Assembly: GCA_963723165.1 (NCBI GenBank)
Contig: CAVRPP010000003.1
Span: 310,001-374,000 of the forward strand
DNA length: 64,000 bases
Direction: 5' to 3'
DNA from: UBA4744 sp963723165
GTDB taxonomy: Bacteria; Actinomycetota; Acidimicrobiia; Spongiisociales; UBA4744
Of this stretch, positions 1-8,737 are shown piece after piece. The number at the start of each line of letters is the position of its first letter. Within the stretch, counting starts at the first letter, position 1. The position numbers were made by a program, and so were the translations under genes. The notes beneath the pieces are model-generated. The model ran no database searches, was not told where the DNA came from, and saw only the letters and a program-made list of their open reading frames with translations.

Positions 1-651
1 ACGACAACCTCATCGACCACGGCTTCGACCACAACGGAAACGACCTCTCCAAATACAACCACCACCACGACGAGCACGACGAGCACGACGACTACTACCA
101 CCACGGCGGTGCCACCGACGATCGTCCTGCGCGGCGACGGCTTGGGTTTCACCACGCCCGCGAGCGAGACTATGACCATGGCGGCCTTCGGGTCGGAAGC
201 CGAGACCGCCCTGCGAGCCATCAGTGAAGCCCTCGGATCTCCCGATGAGGATTCGGGCTGGATACCCAGCTTCTCCGGTTTTGGTACATGCCCGGGAGAA
301 GAAGTTCGCGGGATTCGCTGGGCCACCCTGTGGGCTTTGATGACCGACGGATCAACGGAATGGCGCAACGATGGGGTTCCGCACTTCTTCTCCTATCTCA
401 ATTCCGTTTTCTACGACGACTCACAATCGCTTGGCCTCCTCACCGAGGAGATGGTGGGTCTCGGTGATACGGTCAAGGATCTCAAGGACGCCTACGGCAA
501 GAGCGTTGAGATCACCTATGAAGAGTTCATCGACGGCTACCTGTTCACCATCGACGTGCCGGCGCCGGGGCGGCTGTGGGGAGGGTTGACCGGCGACAAG
601 AAAGATGACCTCATCACCGCAATCGACGGCGGCCAGGGCTGCGGCGAGTAA
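1..651 (+). CDS. Thr-rich-linker exported protein, 5' end cut by window edge
   Basis: The frame is open from the first base, so the N-terminus lies outside the window. The first ~36 visible codons are almost all Thr/Ser/Ala, a low-complexity linker like those after the lipobox in other lipoproteins of this window (2148, 21441, 28914, 59398). A globular domain of ~180 residues follows and ends at TAA 649-651. I do not recognise the domain. It contains a FGTCPGEE stretch and another cysteine near the C-terminus (GQGCGE), which could form a disulfide in an exported protein. The upstream signal peptide or lipobox is inferred, not seen. Confidence 0.7.
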   Translation, partial: TTTSSTTASTTTETTSPNTTTTTTSTTSTTTTTTTAVPPTIVLRGDGLGFTTPASETMTMAAFGSEAETALRAISEALGSPDEDSGWIPSFSGFGTCPGEEVRGIRWATLWALMTDGSTEWRNDGVPHFFSYLNSVFYDDSQSLGLLTEEMVGLGDTVKDLKDAYGKSVEITYEEFIDGYLFTIDVPAPGRLWGGLTGDKKDDLITAIDGGQGCGE

Positions 652-671
652 TTGATCTTCCAAACTGAGGG

Positions 672-706
672 TTACCGGAACCGGCGCCGGCGCCTATCAT
701 TTGGAC
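672..706 (+). promoter_or_regulatory. Probable leaderless promoter of the ACT gene
   Basis: TTACCG (672-677), a 17-nt spacer and TATCAT (695-700) give a sigma-70-like promoter. The -10 hexamer ends 6 nt before ATG 707, so the transcript would begin at or within 1 nt of the start codon. No Shine-Dalgarno sequence lies upstream of that ATG. Confidence 0.5.
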
Positions 707-1087
707 ATGACAGAATTCACGGTCAACCTTGCCAACCGCCCGGGAATGTTGGCCGCCCTCACGGAGACACTTGCGGCCGCAGGCGTAATGATCGAGGCGC
801 TCGCCGCTTTCGGGTTGGACGAAGAGGGACACGTCCGGGTCATCGTCGATAACGCCGACGCCACCCGCCAGGCTCTCCGATCTGCGGGCCTGATCTCCTC
901 GGAGCGGACGGTGCTCACCACCACGCTGTCGCCCCGCCCCACCTCATTGGCAGAAATGGCAAGGTCGCTGGCCGATAGCGGGATCAATATCGATGCCATG
1001 TATCTGCTCAACTCATGCGCAGACGGCCTGGAGTATGCCGTGGCCGTGAACGAACCGGACCGCGCCCGGGCCCACCTCCAAAACTGA
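707..1087 (+). CDS. ACT domain protein
   Basis: 126 aa. The start MTEFTVNLANRPGMLAALTE has the beta-alpha pattern of an ACT ligand-binding domain. A second, similar half begins with a stretch containing RPTSLAEMARSLADSGINI, so the protein looks like two tandem ACT modules without an enzyme domain. Such proteins usually bind amino acids or act as regulatory subunits; the ligand is unknown here. ATG 707 is preferred over an in-frame TTG at 701 because a TATCAT -10 ends at 700, implying a leaderless mRNA. The stop overlaps the next start (TGATG), so the two genes are translationally coupled. Confidence 0.75.
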   Translation: MTEFTVNLANRPGMLAALTETLAAAGVMIEALAAFGLDEEGHVRVIVDNADATRQALRSAGLISSERTVLTTTLSPRPTSLAEMARSLADSGINIDAMYLLNSCADGLEYAVAVNEPDRARAHLQN

Positions 1088-2106
1088 TGGACGTAGGCTA
1101 CGGCCTGATCTCCTGCCAGCTCACCGCCGGCGACCCGCGCTCCTGGACCGATCTGTACGGAGAGGCAATCGAACTGGCGGCAGAAGCTGATCGCTTGGGG
1201 CTGGCTTCTGTGTGGACCACAGAACACCACTTCGTCGACGATGGCTATATGCCGTCGCTGCTTCCGGTGGCCGCCGCCATGGCGGCGCGCACCTCCCGCA
1301 TCCGTCTCGGCACCGGCGTGATTCTGGCGCCGCTCTACAACCCCCTGCGCCTGGCGGAGGACGCAGCTACCGTCGACCTGATCAGCAATCATCGCCTGAT
1401 CCTTGGACTCGGGCTCGGGTGGTCGCCCGTCGAATTCGCCGCCCTAGAAGCCGATCCGGGTACCCGGGGCCGAACGATGGACGAAATCCTCAGCATCCTG
1501 CCGCAGGCATGGACCGGTAACCCCATCTCCCATCCAGGCCCTATCTACGAGCTCGAGCCTGTTGCTGTGCGGCCGGCTCCTGAAGCACCCATACCTATCT
1601 GGATTGGGGGTGGAGCCGATGCCGCCGTCCGCCGCGCGGCCCGGCTGGCCGGGGGGTTCTTCTCGAACGCCTCACCCGGCCGGTTTCGAGCCCAGGTTGA
1701 GGTTGCCCGCGCCCAGTGGGACAGCGAAGGGCGCGACCCGGCGGGTTTCGAATGGGGCTATTACGCAGTGATTCATCCGTGCGACGACCCGGAGCAAGGC
1801 TGGCGCGAGATCCGTGACCACGTTCATCACATGCGCTGGAAATACGAGGATATGGAGGCTTCAGCTCTTCGTAGTGGACCCGTCCCGGCTCCCCCACCAC
1901 TCGACACGCCGACCGAGGAGAAGTTGCGGGGCAGCGTTCTAGTCGGTCCCGCCGACATGATCGCCGAACGGGTCCTGGAGATTGAACATCTGGCCGGCGT
2001 CCCGGTGCACCTCGTCGCCCGGTCGTACTTCCCCGGTATGGCCTTCGCCCGGCAAATGGAAGGGCTGCAGCGGATCGCTGAGGACCTGGTTCCACTGCTC
2101 CGTTGA
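1087..2106 (+). CDS. LLM-class flavin-dependent oxidoreductase
   Basis: 339 aa. Luciferase-like monooxygenase family: the N-terminal region with EAIELAAEADRLGLASVWTTEHH is the typical TIM-barrel start of F420- or FMN-dependent enzymes. RIRLGTGVILAPLYNPLRLAED and a glycine-rich GLGLGW follow, then PIWIGGGAD near the middle. These enzymes use reduced flavin or F420 to oxidise or hydroxylate small organic substrates; cofactor and substrate cannot be read from sequence. The longer frame back to 1015 is rejected because ATG 1087 overlaps the ACT gene stop by one base and opens directly into the conserved barrel. Confidence 0.85.
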   Translation: MDVGYGLISCQLTAGDPRSWTDLYGEAIELAAEADRLGLASVWTTEHHFVDDGYMPSLLPVAAAMAARTSRIRLGTGVILAPLYNPLRLAEDAATVDLISNHRLILGLGLGWSPVEFAALEADPGTRGRTMDEILSILPQAWTGNPISHPGPIYELEPVAVRPAPEAPIPIWIGGGADAAVRRAARLAGGFFSNASPGRFRAQVEVARAQWDSEGRDPAGFEWGYYAVIHPCDDPEQGWREIRDHVHHMRWKYEDMEASALRSGPVPAPPPLDTPTEEKLRGSVLVGPADMIAERVLEIEHLAGVPVHLVARSYFPGMAFARQMEGLQRIAEDLVPLLR

Positions 2107-2134
2107 ATGGTGCGGCAGTAGTTCCTACAGCCGG

Positions 2135-2147
2135 TACACTCCGCGCC
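2135..2147 (+). promoter_or_regulatory. -10 element for a leaderless DUF3048 gene
   Basis: TACACT (2135-2140) ends 7 nt before ATG 2148. No convincing -35 hexamer is visible 16-18 nt upstream. The same string GGTACACTCCGCG precedes the tRNA-Arg gene near 46015. Confidence 0.4.
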
Positions 2148-3218
2148 ATGCGACGATCACATCTGTGGATTTTCGTCGCGTTCGTTCTCATCCTGACTGC
2201 GTGCAGCGGAGCGGACGCCGTCGAAGAAACCACGTCCACGACAACGACAACAACCACCTCGACTTCGACCACGACGAGGCCTACCACGACCACTACGGCC
2301 GCAACCACTACGACTGCGGCGCCGGGACCGGCCTCTCCGCTCAACGGGCTACCAGCGGAGGATCCCGATTTGCTCGATCGTGGAGTGATGGCGGTCAAGA
2401 TCGACAACCATTGGAATGCTCGGCCGCAATCAGGACTGCAGGACGCCGATGCGGTCTACGAACTCGTGGTCGAAGCCGGCCTGACCCGGTTCATTGCTCT
2501 CTTCCACGACAACGACAGCGACTATCTCGGACCGATGCGATCCGGGCGGCCCACAGACCCGACTCTGCTGAAACCCCTCAACGCCACCTTCACGATCAGC
2601 GGTGCCCAGAACTGGGTTGCCGCCCGGATCGTCGGTGCAGGCGTTCGCCTCATCGGAGAAGTCCGGCCGGCCACCTTCCGCATAGGCAGCCGCCGGGCAC
2701 CTCACAACCTCTATGTCGACACCACCCTGTTCCGCGAGTATGCCGCGGCCCGAGAGTATCCAAGCGAGCCACCCCCCGACTTGTTCCAGTGGGGTGAAAC
2801 GGTCCCGGGTGAAACCGGAGCAGAGTCGATCACGATGCGATTCTCCGCTGAAACCACAGCTCTGTGGGAATGGGACGGCGAGCTGTATTCACGGTCGACA
2901 AACGGGGATATCCACGAGTGGGTAGACCGTGACGCTGAGACCGGTCCCTTGACCGCCGACACCCTCATCGTCCTTTTTGCCCGCCGCTATACGGCCTCAC
3001 CGCCGGGTGGAAGTGGATCGTCGGTCCCGGCTATGGAAACCGTCGGTGCCGGAAGAGCCCTCGCCTTCTTCGACGGTGGCGTCACCGAGGGAACCTGGGC
3101 CCGCGACTCGATCGATGAGATGTTCATGCTGACCGACGCTGCCGGGAACCAGATGACAATCCCACCGGGCAAACCCTGGATATCGCTGGTTCCGGATACC
3201 GGTTCCGTCACCTGGTGA
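2148..3218 (+). CDS. DUF3048 lipoprotein (YerB-like)
   Basis: 356 aa. The N-terminus MRRSHLWIFVAFVLILTAC is a lipoprotein signal with lipobox LTAC. A Thr-rich linker of ~30 residues follows. The mature part carries DUF3048 hallmarks: VMAVKIDNHWNARPQSGLQDADAVYE, then TRFIALFHDN and GPMRSGRPTD. The family is surface-exposed and of unknown function in Gram-positives. ATG 2148 is chosen over the in-frame TTG at 2103 because it starts the signal peptide exactly and sits 7 nt after a TACACT -10. The stop overlaps the amidase start (GTGA). Confidence 0.85.
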   Translation: MRRSHLWIFVAFVLILTACSGADAVEETTSTTTTTTTSTSTTTRPTTTTTAATTTTAAPGPASPLNGLPAEDPDLLDRGVMAVKIDNHWNARPQSGLQDADAVYELVVEAGLTRFIALFHDNDSDYLGPMRSGRPTDPTLLKPLNATFTISGAQNWVAARIVGAGVRLIGEVRPATFRIGSRRAPHNLYVDTTLFREYAAAREYPSEPPPDLFQWGETVPGETGAESITMRFSAETTALWEWDGELYSRSTNGDIHEWVDRDAETGPLTADTLIVLFARRYTASPPGGSGSSVPAMETVGAGRALAFFDGGVTEGTWARDSIDEMFMLTDAAGNQMTIPPGKPWISLVPDTGSVTW

Positions 3219-4615
3219 TCCATGAAGAATCGCTCACCAGCCTGGCGGCCGCAATGCGCCGTGGCGAGAGATCAGCTCGCGAAGTAACCGAGCATTACCT
3301 GGAGCGGAGCCAACGTCTCCAACCGGAGTTGAACGCCTACACGGAGATTGCGGACGAGGCGATTGTCCGGGCGGAGGCATTTGACGACGCCTGGAGTGAC
3401 GGGTGGGCGGCTGGAGGCGATCCCGGACCACTGGCTGGAGTGCCGATCGCCATCAAGGATCTGATTGATCAAGCCGGGGTTGTGACCACGTGCGGATCCG
3501 GGTTCTACCGGCGCAGGGCAGAACGATCGGCGACCGTGGTCAGCCGACTCGAAGGCGCCGGGGCCATCATCATCGGTCGGACGGGTCTGCACGAATTCGC
3601 TTTCGGGTTCTCGAGTGAGAACGACTGGTTCGGACCGGTCCGCAATCCCTGGGACACCGATACTTCACCTGGAGGTTCGTCGGGAGGGTCGGCGGTGGTT
3701 GCCGCAGCCGGACTGGCAGCCGGGGCGATCGGGACCGACACCGGCGGATCGGTACGGGTGCCCGCAGCTCTCTGCGGAGTCGTGGGTCTTAAAGTCACCC
3801 ATGGACGGGTGCCCCTGACCGGGGTCTTTCCTCTCGCTTCCTCCCTCGACACCGTCGGCCCGCTCGGCCGGACGGTCGATGATGTCGCAGCTCTGTATGA
3901 GGTCATGGCCGGGCACGATCCGCAAGATCCCTGGTCCGCAACGAACCTGGCCGGCCCGCAGGACACGACCACCTCGCTCAAAGGGCTGGTAATTGGAGTC
4001 CCCCAGCCATGGGTCGAAGACGCTCCCATGGCCGGGAATATGGAAGAAGCCTTCTTCACATCCCTGGATCGTCTCGACAGTCTGGGAGCGACGGTCCGCC
4101 CGGTGCACCATCCGCAGGTGCAGCCTTCGCAGCGTCTAGCTGATCTGATCAACGCTGAGGTCGCCTCGGTGCACCGGCGCTGGCTCGCTGATCCCGAGAA
4201 CCGATACGGGGCGGAAGTCGCCGACCGCCTGCAACGGACTCTGGAAGTCTCTCTCGACGACTACATCGCAGCTCAAGCGTGGAGGGCGGGCCTGCGCAAC
4301 GCCATCACCGGACTGTTCGGCGAGGTGGATGTCCTGGCCACACCAACCGTCGGTGCGAATCGCAAGACCATCGGCGAATCAACGATCCTGATCGACGACA
4401 AACCCATGTCCTACCGGCTCGTGCTTTCGTGGTTCTCGTCGCTGGTCAACCACATGGGGGTACCTGCTCTGGCCATGCCGCTCCTGGACACGGGCTCTCC
4501 CCCGTCGTCGCTTCACCTGATTGGACCCTGGTGGTCGGAGCGTCGACTGCTCCGGATCGGCCGGGAGATGGAGCGGGCCGGAGTGGTCGGGTTCAGCCCT
4601 CCGCCGATGTGGTGA
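3215..4615 (+). CDS. Amidase (amidase-signature family)
   Basis: 466 aa, a usual length for the family. The Ser-cisSer-Lys triad is visible: Lys81 in GVPIAIKDL, cis-Ser155 in PGGSSGGS and nucleophile Ser179 in GTDTGGSVRVPA. These enzymes hydrolyse C-N amide bonds. Family members include GatA, but no gatC or gatB neighbour is present, so a catabolic or general amidase is more likely. It starts at GTG 3215 inside the stop of the DUF3048 gene (4-nt overlap), suggesting coupled translation. The substrate is unknown. Confidence 0.85.
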   Translation: MIHEESLTSLAAAMRRGERSAREVTEHYLERSQRLQPELNAYTEIADEAIVRAEAFDDAWSDGWAAGGDPGPLAGVPIAIKDLIDQAGVVTTCGSGFYRRRAERSATVVSRLEGAGAIIIGRTGLHEFAFGFSSENDWFGPVRNPWDTDTSPGGSSGGSAVVAAAGLAAGAIGTDTGGSVRVPAALCGVVGLKVTHGRVPLTGVFPLASSLDTVGPLGRTVDDVAALYEVMAGHDPQDPWSATNLAGPQDTTTSLKGLVIGVPQPWVEDAPMAGNMEEAFFTSLDRLDSLGATVRPVHHPQVQPSQRLADLINAEVASVHRRWLADPENRYGAEVADRLQRTLEVSLDDYIAAQAWRAGLRNAITGLFGEVDVLATPTVGANRKTIGESTILIDDKPMSYRLVLSWFSSLVNHMGVPALAMPLLDTGSPPSSLHLIGPWWSERRLLRIGREMERAGVVGFSPPPMW

Positions 4616-4647
4616 ACTGATGCGGAAATCACCCGTTGGCGGTGTGC

Positions 4648-4696
4648 TTTGCATCTCCCCGCATCTCGGTAGACTTGGCGGGCCACGGAGCGTGGC
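4648..4696 (+). promoter_or_regulatory. Putative korAB promoter and hairpin at the transcript start
   Basis: TTTGCA (4648-4653), a 16-nt spacer and TAGACT (4670-4675) resemble a sigma-70 promoter, placing the start near 4682. A short hairpin GCCACG-GAG-CGTGGC (4682-4696) would sit at the very 5' end of a ~105-nt leader. korA itself has a good ribosome-binding site (AAGGAAG) upstream of GTG 4788. Confidence 0.4.
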
Positions 4697-4787
4697 TTAC
4701 GACCAGTGTGGATTTGAATGCACAACCCAACCATCCATTCGAGTCCCGGCACCGTATCCCAACAAGCAATCAAGGAAGTGATTCGTC

Positions 4788-6668
4788 GTGTCTGACGACA
4801 CTGCAACTCTCGAGGCATCGGCCGCCCCCAACATCGAAATCGAAGAGATCGACAAGGTCATCATCCGCTTTGCGGGAGACTCGGGTGACGGCATGCAGTT
4901 GGCGGGAACCCGGTTCACCGCCGACTCAGCGATTTTTGGCAACGACCTCGCCACCCTGCCGAACTTCCCGGCCGAGATTCGCGCCCCGGCCGGCACGATT
5001 CCCGGTGTTTCGTCGTTCCAGGTTCAGATCGCTGATTTCGATATTTTGACGCCGGGTGACGAAGCCGATGTCCTGGTGACCATGAACCCGGCAGCACTCA
5101 AGGCGAATCTGGTCGACCTCCGGACCGGCGGCATGATCATCGCCAACGAAGAAGCCTTCGAGGAACGAAACCTGTCCAAGGCTGGTTTCTCCACAAATCC
5201 CCTCGAAGATGGCTCCCTCTCCGGGTACCGGGTCTTCACCGTACCGATGGAACGGCTGACCAAGGAAGCGGTGAAGGACACCGGCGTGACCGGTCGCGAC
5301 GTCCTTCGATCGAAGAACTTCTTTGCTCTCGGATTGATCTCCTGGGTCTTCAATCGGCCGCTCGAGACCAGCATCAAGTGGGTCGAAACGAAGTTCGCCA
5401 AGCGTGCCGAGGTAGCTGCGGCCAACATTGCGTCGCTGCGGGCAGGCCACAACTTCGGCCTCACCACCGAAGCCTTCCACCACATCTACAACATCAAACC
5501 CGCCGCACTGAAGGCCGGGGAATACACGAACGTGACAGGAAACACGGCCATGGCCTGGGGATTGATCGCCGCCAGTCAGGCCGCCAAACTTCCCCTGTTT
5601 TACGGCACCTATCCGATCACTCCGGCGTCCGACATCTTGCACGAGTTGGCCAAGCACAAGAACTTCGGAGTACGGACCTATCAGGCCGAAGACGAGATTG
5701 CAGGAGCCGGGGCGGCCGTAGGAGCAGCCTTTGCCGGCCACCTTGCGGTCACCGGGACATCCGGCCCCGGGCTGGCGTTGAAGAGCGAAACGATCAGTCT
5801 CGCCTTGTCAATGGAGCTTCCGCTGGTTGTCATCGACGTCCAGCGGGCGGGCCCGTCTACCGGACTGCCGACCAAGGTGGAACAGTCAGACCTCTTGTTC
5901 TCCCTCTTTGGCCGGCACGGCGAAGCACCGCTGCCCGTCCTCGCCGCCCGGACGGCTTCCGATGCCTTCGAAGTGACCATCGAAGCAGCCCGAATTGCCC
6001 TCAAATACATGACGCCGGTCATCCTGTTATCGGACAACTACATCGCCAACGGTTCCGAACCATGGCAATTGCCTGATCTCGATACCCTCCCGGACATCAG
6101 CGTTTCGTTCCAGACCGAGCCGAACGCCGACGGCCGGTATGTCCCCTACCTGCGCGACCCCGAGACCCTGGCTCGCCAGTGGGCGATTCCCGGCACACCA
6201 CGACTGGAGCACCGCCTGGGAGGCCTCGAGAAGAACGAGGTGATCGGGAACGTCTCGTACGACACCAACAACCACCAGCTCATGACCGAGTTGCGGGAGT
6301 GGAAAGTACGCAATATCGCCAACGACATCCCTCCACTCGAGGTCGACGGAGATGACCGGGCCGAATTGCTGGTGCTGGGCTGGGGATCTACCTTCGGTTC
6401 TATTCGCGCTGCAGCCAAACGCGTGCGCAAAGATGGGCTCCAAGTGGCCACCGCCCACCTTCGCTACCTGAATCCGTTCCCCGCCAATCTCGGCGACGTG
6501 CTCGGGCAGTATCGGTACATCCTGATCCCGGAAATCAACATGGGCCAGCTACGAAAACTGATTCGCGCCGATTTCCTCGTTCCTGCCATGGGATTCAACA
6601 AGGTGAGAGGCTTGCCTTTCCGAGTATCCGAAATCGAAAACAAGATCCGGGAGATCCTCGCATCATGA
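4788..6668 (+). CDS. korA: 2-oxoacid:ferredoxin oxidoreductase, fused gamma-alpha subunit
   Basis: 626 aa. The N-terminal ~200 residues are the gamma domain (IRFAGDSGDGMQLAG at 26-40, with EIRAPAGTIPGVSSFQ). The pyruvate-type alpha region follows (YPITPASDILHELAKH, EDEIAGAGAAVGAAFAG). With KorB it oxidatively decarboxylates a 2-oxoacid, most likely 2-oxoglutarate, to acyl-CoA with ferredoxin as acceptor. The gamma-alpha fusion with a separate beta subunit is the KorAB layout of Actinobacteria. GTG 4788 has an AAGGAAG ribosome-binding site. The 4-nt overlap with korB (ATGA) supports equimolar synthesis. Substrate preference is inferred from family layout. Confidence 0.92.
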   Translation: MSDDTATLEASAAPNIEIEEIDKVIIRFAGDSGDGMQLAGTRFTADSAIFGNDLATLPNFPAEIRAPAGTIPGVSSFQVQIADFDILTPGDEADVLVTMNPAALKANLVDLRTGGMIIANEEAFEERNLSKAGFSTNPLEDGSLSGYRVFTVPMERLTKEAVKDTGVTGRDVLRSKNFFALGLISWVFNRPLETSIKWVETKFAKRAEVAAANIASLRAGHNFGLTTEAFHHIYNIKPAALKAGEYTNVTGNTAMAWGLIAASQAAKLPLFYGTYPITPASDILHELAKHKNFGVRTYQAEDEIAGAGAAVGAAFAGHLAVTGTSGPGLALKSETISLALSMELPLVVIDVQRAGPSTGLPTKVEQSDLLFSLFGRHGEAPLPVLAARTASDAFEVTIEAARIALKYMTPVILLSDNYIANGSEPWQLPDLDTLPDISVSFQTEPNADGRYVPYLRDPETLARQWAIPGTPRLEHRLGGLEKNEVIGNVSYDTNNHQLMTELREWKVRNIANDIPPLEVDGDDRAELLVLGWGSTFGSIRAAAKRVRKDGLQVATAHLRYLNPFPANLGDVLGQYRYILIPEINMGQLRKLIRADFLVPAMGFNKVRGLPFRVSEIENKIREILAS

Positions 6669-7684
6669 CCGAAACCATCGCCACCAAATACACACGCGCC
6701 GATTTCCAGACAGACCAGGAGGTCCGCTGGTGTCCCGGTTGCGGGGACTACACGATCCTGGCGGCGGTCCAGTCCTTCATGGCCGACCTGGGGATGCCCA
6801 AAGAACAGATCGTCTTCGTTTCCGGAATCGGCTGCTCATCCCGGTTCCCGTACTACATGAACACGTACGGGATTCACTCGATTCACGGCCGGGCTCCGGC
6901 GATTGCCTCAGGCATCGCAGTGGCGCGTCCCGATCTGTCGGTGTGGGTCGTCACCGGCGACGGCGACGCCCTGTCGATTGGTGGAAACCACTTGATCCAT
7001 GCGCTGCGCCGCAACATGAACCTCAAGATCCTGCTGTTCAACAATCAGATCTACGGGCTGACCAAAGGCCAGTATTCGCCCACCAGCGAAAAGGGCAAGC
7101 GCACCAAGTCGAGTCCCGCCGGTTCTCCGGACGTGCCCTTCAATCCGGTAAGTCTGGCGCTGGGAGCGGAAGCAAGCTTCGTGGCCAGGACGATCGACAT
7201 GGACCGCAAGCTCACCATCGACATCCTGCAGAAGGCCTCCGAACACAAGGGCACCGCCTTCATCGAGATCTACCAGAACTGCAACGTGTTCAACGACAAA
7301 GCGTTCATCGAATTGACTGGCAAGGAAACCCGCCTCGAAAACCGGATCAACCTCGAGCACGGACAGCCGATTACGTTCGGTCCAGAGGGAGAACACGCGG
7401 TCGTAATGGTGGGTGGGGCGGCCCGGATCGTCCCGACCGACAGTGTCGCACCTGAGGAGATCATGGTGCACGATGTCCATGCCCCCAACCCCAGCGCCGC
7501 ATTCGCCCTCAGCCGCCTGTCGCACGGGCCATATGGACCGACCCCGGTCGGCATTTTCCGGGACGCGGTTCGCTCTTCGTACGAACTGGACGTCAAGCAA
7601 CAGCTGATCGACGCCCAGGAGAAGAAGGGGCCCGGCGACCTGTCGAAGCTGATTCGCTCCCTCGGAACCTGGAAAGTCGAATAG
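6665..7684 (+). CDS. korB: 2-oxoacid:ferredoxin oxidoreductase beta subunit
   Basis: 339 aa. The thiamine-diphosphate subunit: WCPGCGDY (22-29), the TPP/Mg motif TGDGDALSIGGNH (97-109) and NNQIYGLTKGQ (126-136) are clear. It binds TPP and, in this family, partners the alpha subunit; WCPGC matches the conserved cysteine pair near the N-terminus of KorB proteins. It overlaps korA by 4 nt. It is the last gene of the unit; the downstream region to 7740 has a strong inverted repeat that could also terminate transcription. Confidence 0.93.
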   Translation: MTETIATKYTRADFQTDQEVRWCPGCGDYTILAAVQSFMADLGMPKEQIVFVSGIGCSSRFPYYMNTYGIHSIHGRAPAIASGIAVARPDLSVWVVTGDGDALSIGGNHLIHALRRNMNLKILLFNNQIYGLTKGQYSPTSEKGKRTKSSPAGSPDVPFNPVSLALGAEASFVARTIDMDRKLTIDILQKASEHKGTAFIEIYQNCNVFNDKAFIELTGKETRLENRINLEHGQPITFGPEGEHAVVMVGGAARIVPTDSVAPEEIMVHDVHAPNPSAAFALSRLSHGPYGPTPVGIFRDAVRSSYELDVKQQLIDAQEKKGPGDLSKLIRSLGTWKVE

Positions 7685-7688
7685 ACCC

Positions 7689-7740
7689 CGTTTTGGCGCC
7701 CAAAGAGGGGGGAATGGGCCACCTTTTGGACGCCAAAACG
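7689..7740. repeat. Inverted pair of TTTGG-N3-CCAAA dyads upstream of the AbiEi-like gene
   Basis: Two dyads, TTTGGCGCCCAAA (7692-7704) and TTTTGGACGCCAAAA (7724-7738), are inverted copies of each other and together form a long imperfect stem with a ~20-nt loop. They lie between the korB stop and the -10 of the next gene. The same dyad recurs at the 3' end of that gene. They could be operators, a transcription terminator for korAB, or termini of an inserted unit. Confidence 0.7.
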
Positions 7741-7771
7741 ATTTGTCACCGGCGCGTTTCATACTCGTGCC

Positions 7772-8710
7772 ATGATGTTCATCGACCTCGTGCTTGCGCA
7801 CATTGCCGCACAACAACATGGAGTAATCCGCGTCGACCAAGCCCTCGATGCCGGTTTGTCCCCCGATGCGGTCAAATACCACCTCAGCCAAGGTCCGTGG
7901 CGGCGATTGTTCCACGGTGTCTACCTCGCTGCTGCTCTAACTCCCACGTGGAGGAGCCGGTTGATGGCCGCTTGTCTAACCGGTGGCGCGGGAACGGTCT
8001 CAAGCCATCGATCTGCAGCAGCACTCTATGGATTGGCGGGCGGATCAACCGACCTCATCGAAGTCACCTGTCACCGCTGGAAGAGAAGCAAACATCCGCC
8101 GTTGGTGGTGCATGAAACCAAAGCACTGAACCCTGCGACAACCGCAACGGTCGACGGGATCCCAACCACCACCGTTGAGCGGACCTTGCTCGATCTCGGC
8201 TCTGTTCACGGCTTCCTGACCGTGCAGATGGCTTTGGACAAGGCACTGAGGACCAAACTGACCAACTGGCAACGCGTCGACGAAACCCTCCGCCTGCTTG
8301 CGCGTTCAGGCCGACCAGGAGTTGTGAAGCTCCGATCGGCCCTCCAGGCCAGAGCCAGTCATCGCACTCCCGAGAGCGAACAGGAAACGGCCCTTCTCGC
8401 CCTTTTCGACAGAGCCGGATTCCCGGTACCGGATCCGCAACATGTGATCAAAAACACGAACGGTGGGTTGATTGCCAGGGTCGATGCTGCATACCCAGAA
8501 CTGGCGATCGCCCTCGAGTACGACTCTGATCAGGAACACTCCGACCCGGCGGCATTGGCCCGTGACAACACTCGCCGGAACCGGTTGATCGCTGCTGGAT
8601 GGACGGTTATCTCAGCCCGCCGAAACGACATCAATCAGGGTGGTGCCGAATTCCTGGCAGCCGTGACCGCCGCCCGAAAGCAAGCTTTGGCGTCCAAAAA
8701 GGGAAAATAG
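7772..8710 (+). CDS. AbiEi-type wHTH protein with DUF559-like domain
   Basis: 312 aa. Residues ~5-50 (HGVIRVDQALDAGLSPDAVKYHL, GPWRRLFHGVYL) match the winged-helix N-terminal domain of type IV AbiEi antitoxins. VDGIPTTTVERTLLDL in the middle is typical of this family. The C-terminal ~90 residues (ESEQETALLALFDRAGF, then RVDAAYPELAIALEYDSDQEH, GWTVI) resemble the DUF559/Vsr-like nuclease fold. Actinobacteria often carry such fused proteins without an AbiEii toxin, and none is adjacent here. CATACT ends 6 nt before ATG 7772, suggesting a leaderless mRNA. The last codons (ASKKGK) are part of the downstream dyad repeat. A defence or regulatory role is inference. Confidence 0.75.
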   Translation: MMFIDLVLAHIAAQQHGVIRVDQALDAGLSPDAVKYHLSQGPWRRLFHGVYLAAALTPTWRSRLMAACLTGGAGTVSSHRSAAALYGLAGGSTDLIEVTCHRWKRSKHPPLVVHETKALNPATTATVDGIPTTTVERTLLDLGSVHGFLTVQMALDKALRTKLTNWQRVDETLRLLARSGRPGVVKLRSALQARASHRTPESEQETALLALFDRAGFPVPDPQHVIKNTNGGLIARVDAAYPELAIALEYDSDQEHSDPAALARDNTRRNRLIAAGWTVISARRNDINQGGAEFLAAVTAARKQALASKKGK

Positions 8711-8732
8711 GCCCCCTTCTGGACGCCAAAAC
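8684..8732. repeat. Second inverted pair of the TTTGG-N3-CCAAA dyads
   Basis: TTTGGCGTCCAAA (8686-8698) and the weaker copy CTGGACGCCAAAA (8719-8731) form an inverted repeat with the TAG stop codon (8708-8710) in the loop. The left arm is part of the coding sequence. Sequence and layout match the pair at 7689-7740. A further short palindrome CCTCTTC-A-GAAGAGG (8733-8747) follows at the end of the convergent alkD-like gene. Confidence 0.7.
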
Positions 8733-8737
8733 CCTCT

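Noticed and set aside
7772..8710. Complete AbiE toxin-antitoxin pair
   Set aside because: No AbiEii nucleotidyltransferase gene lies on either side; the neighbours are korB and an AlkD-like gene.
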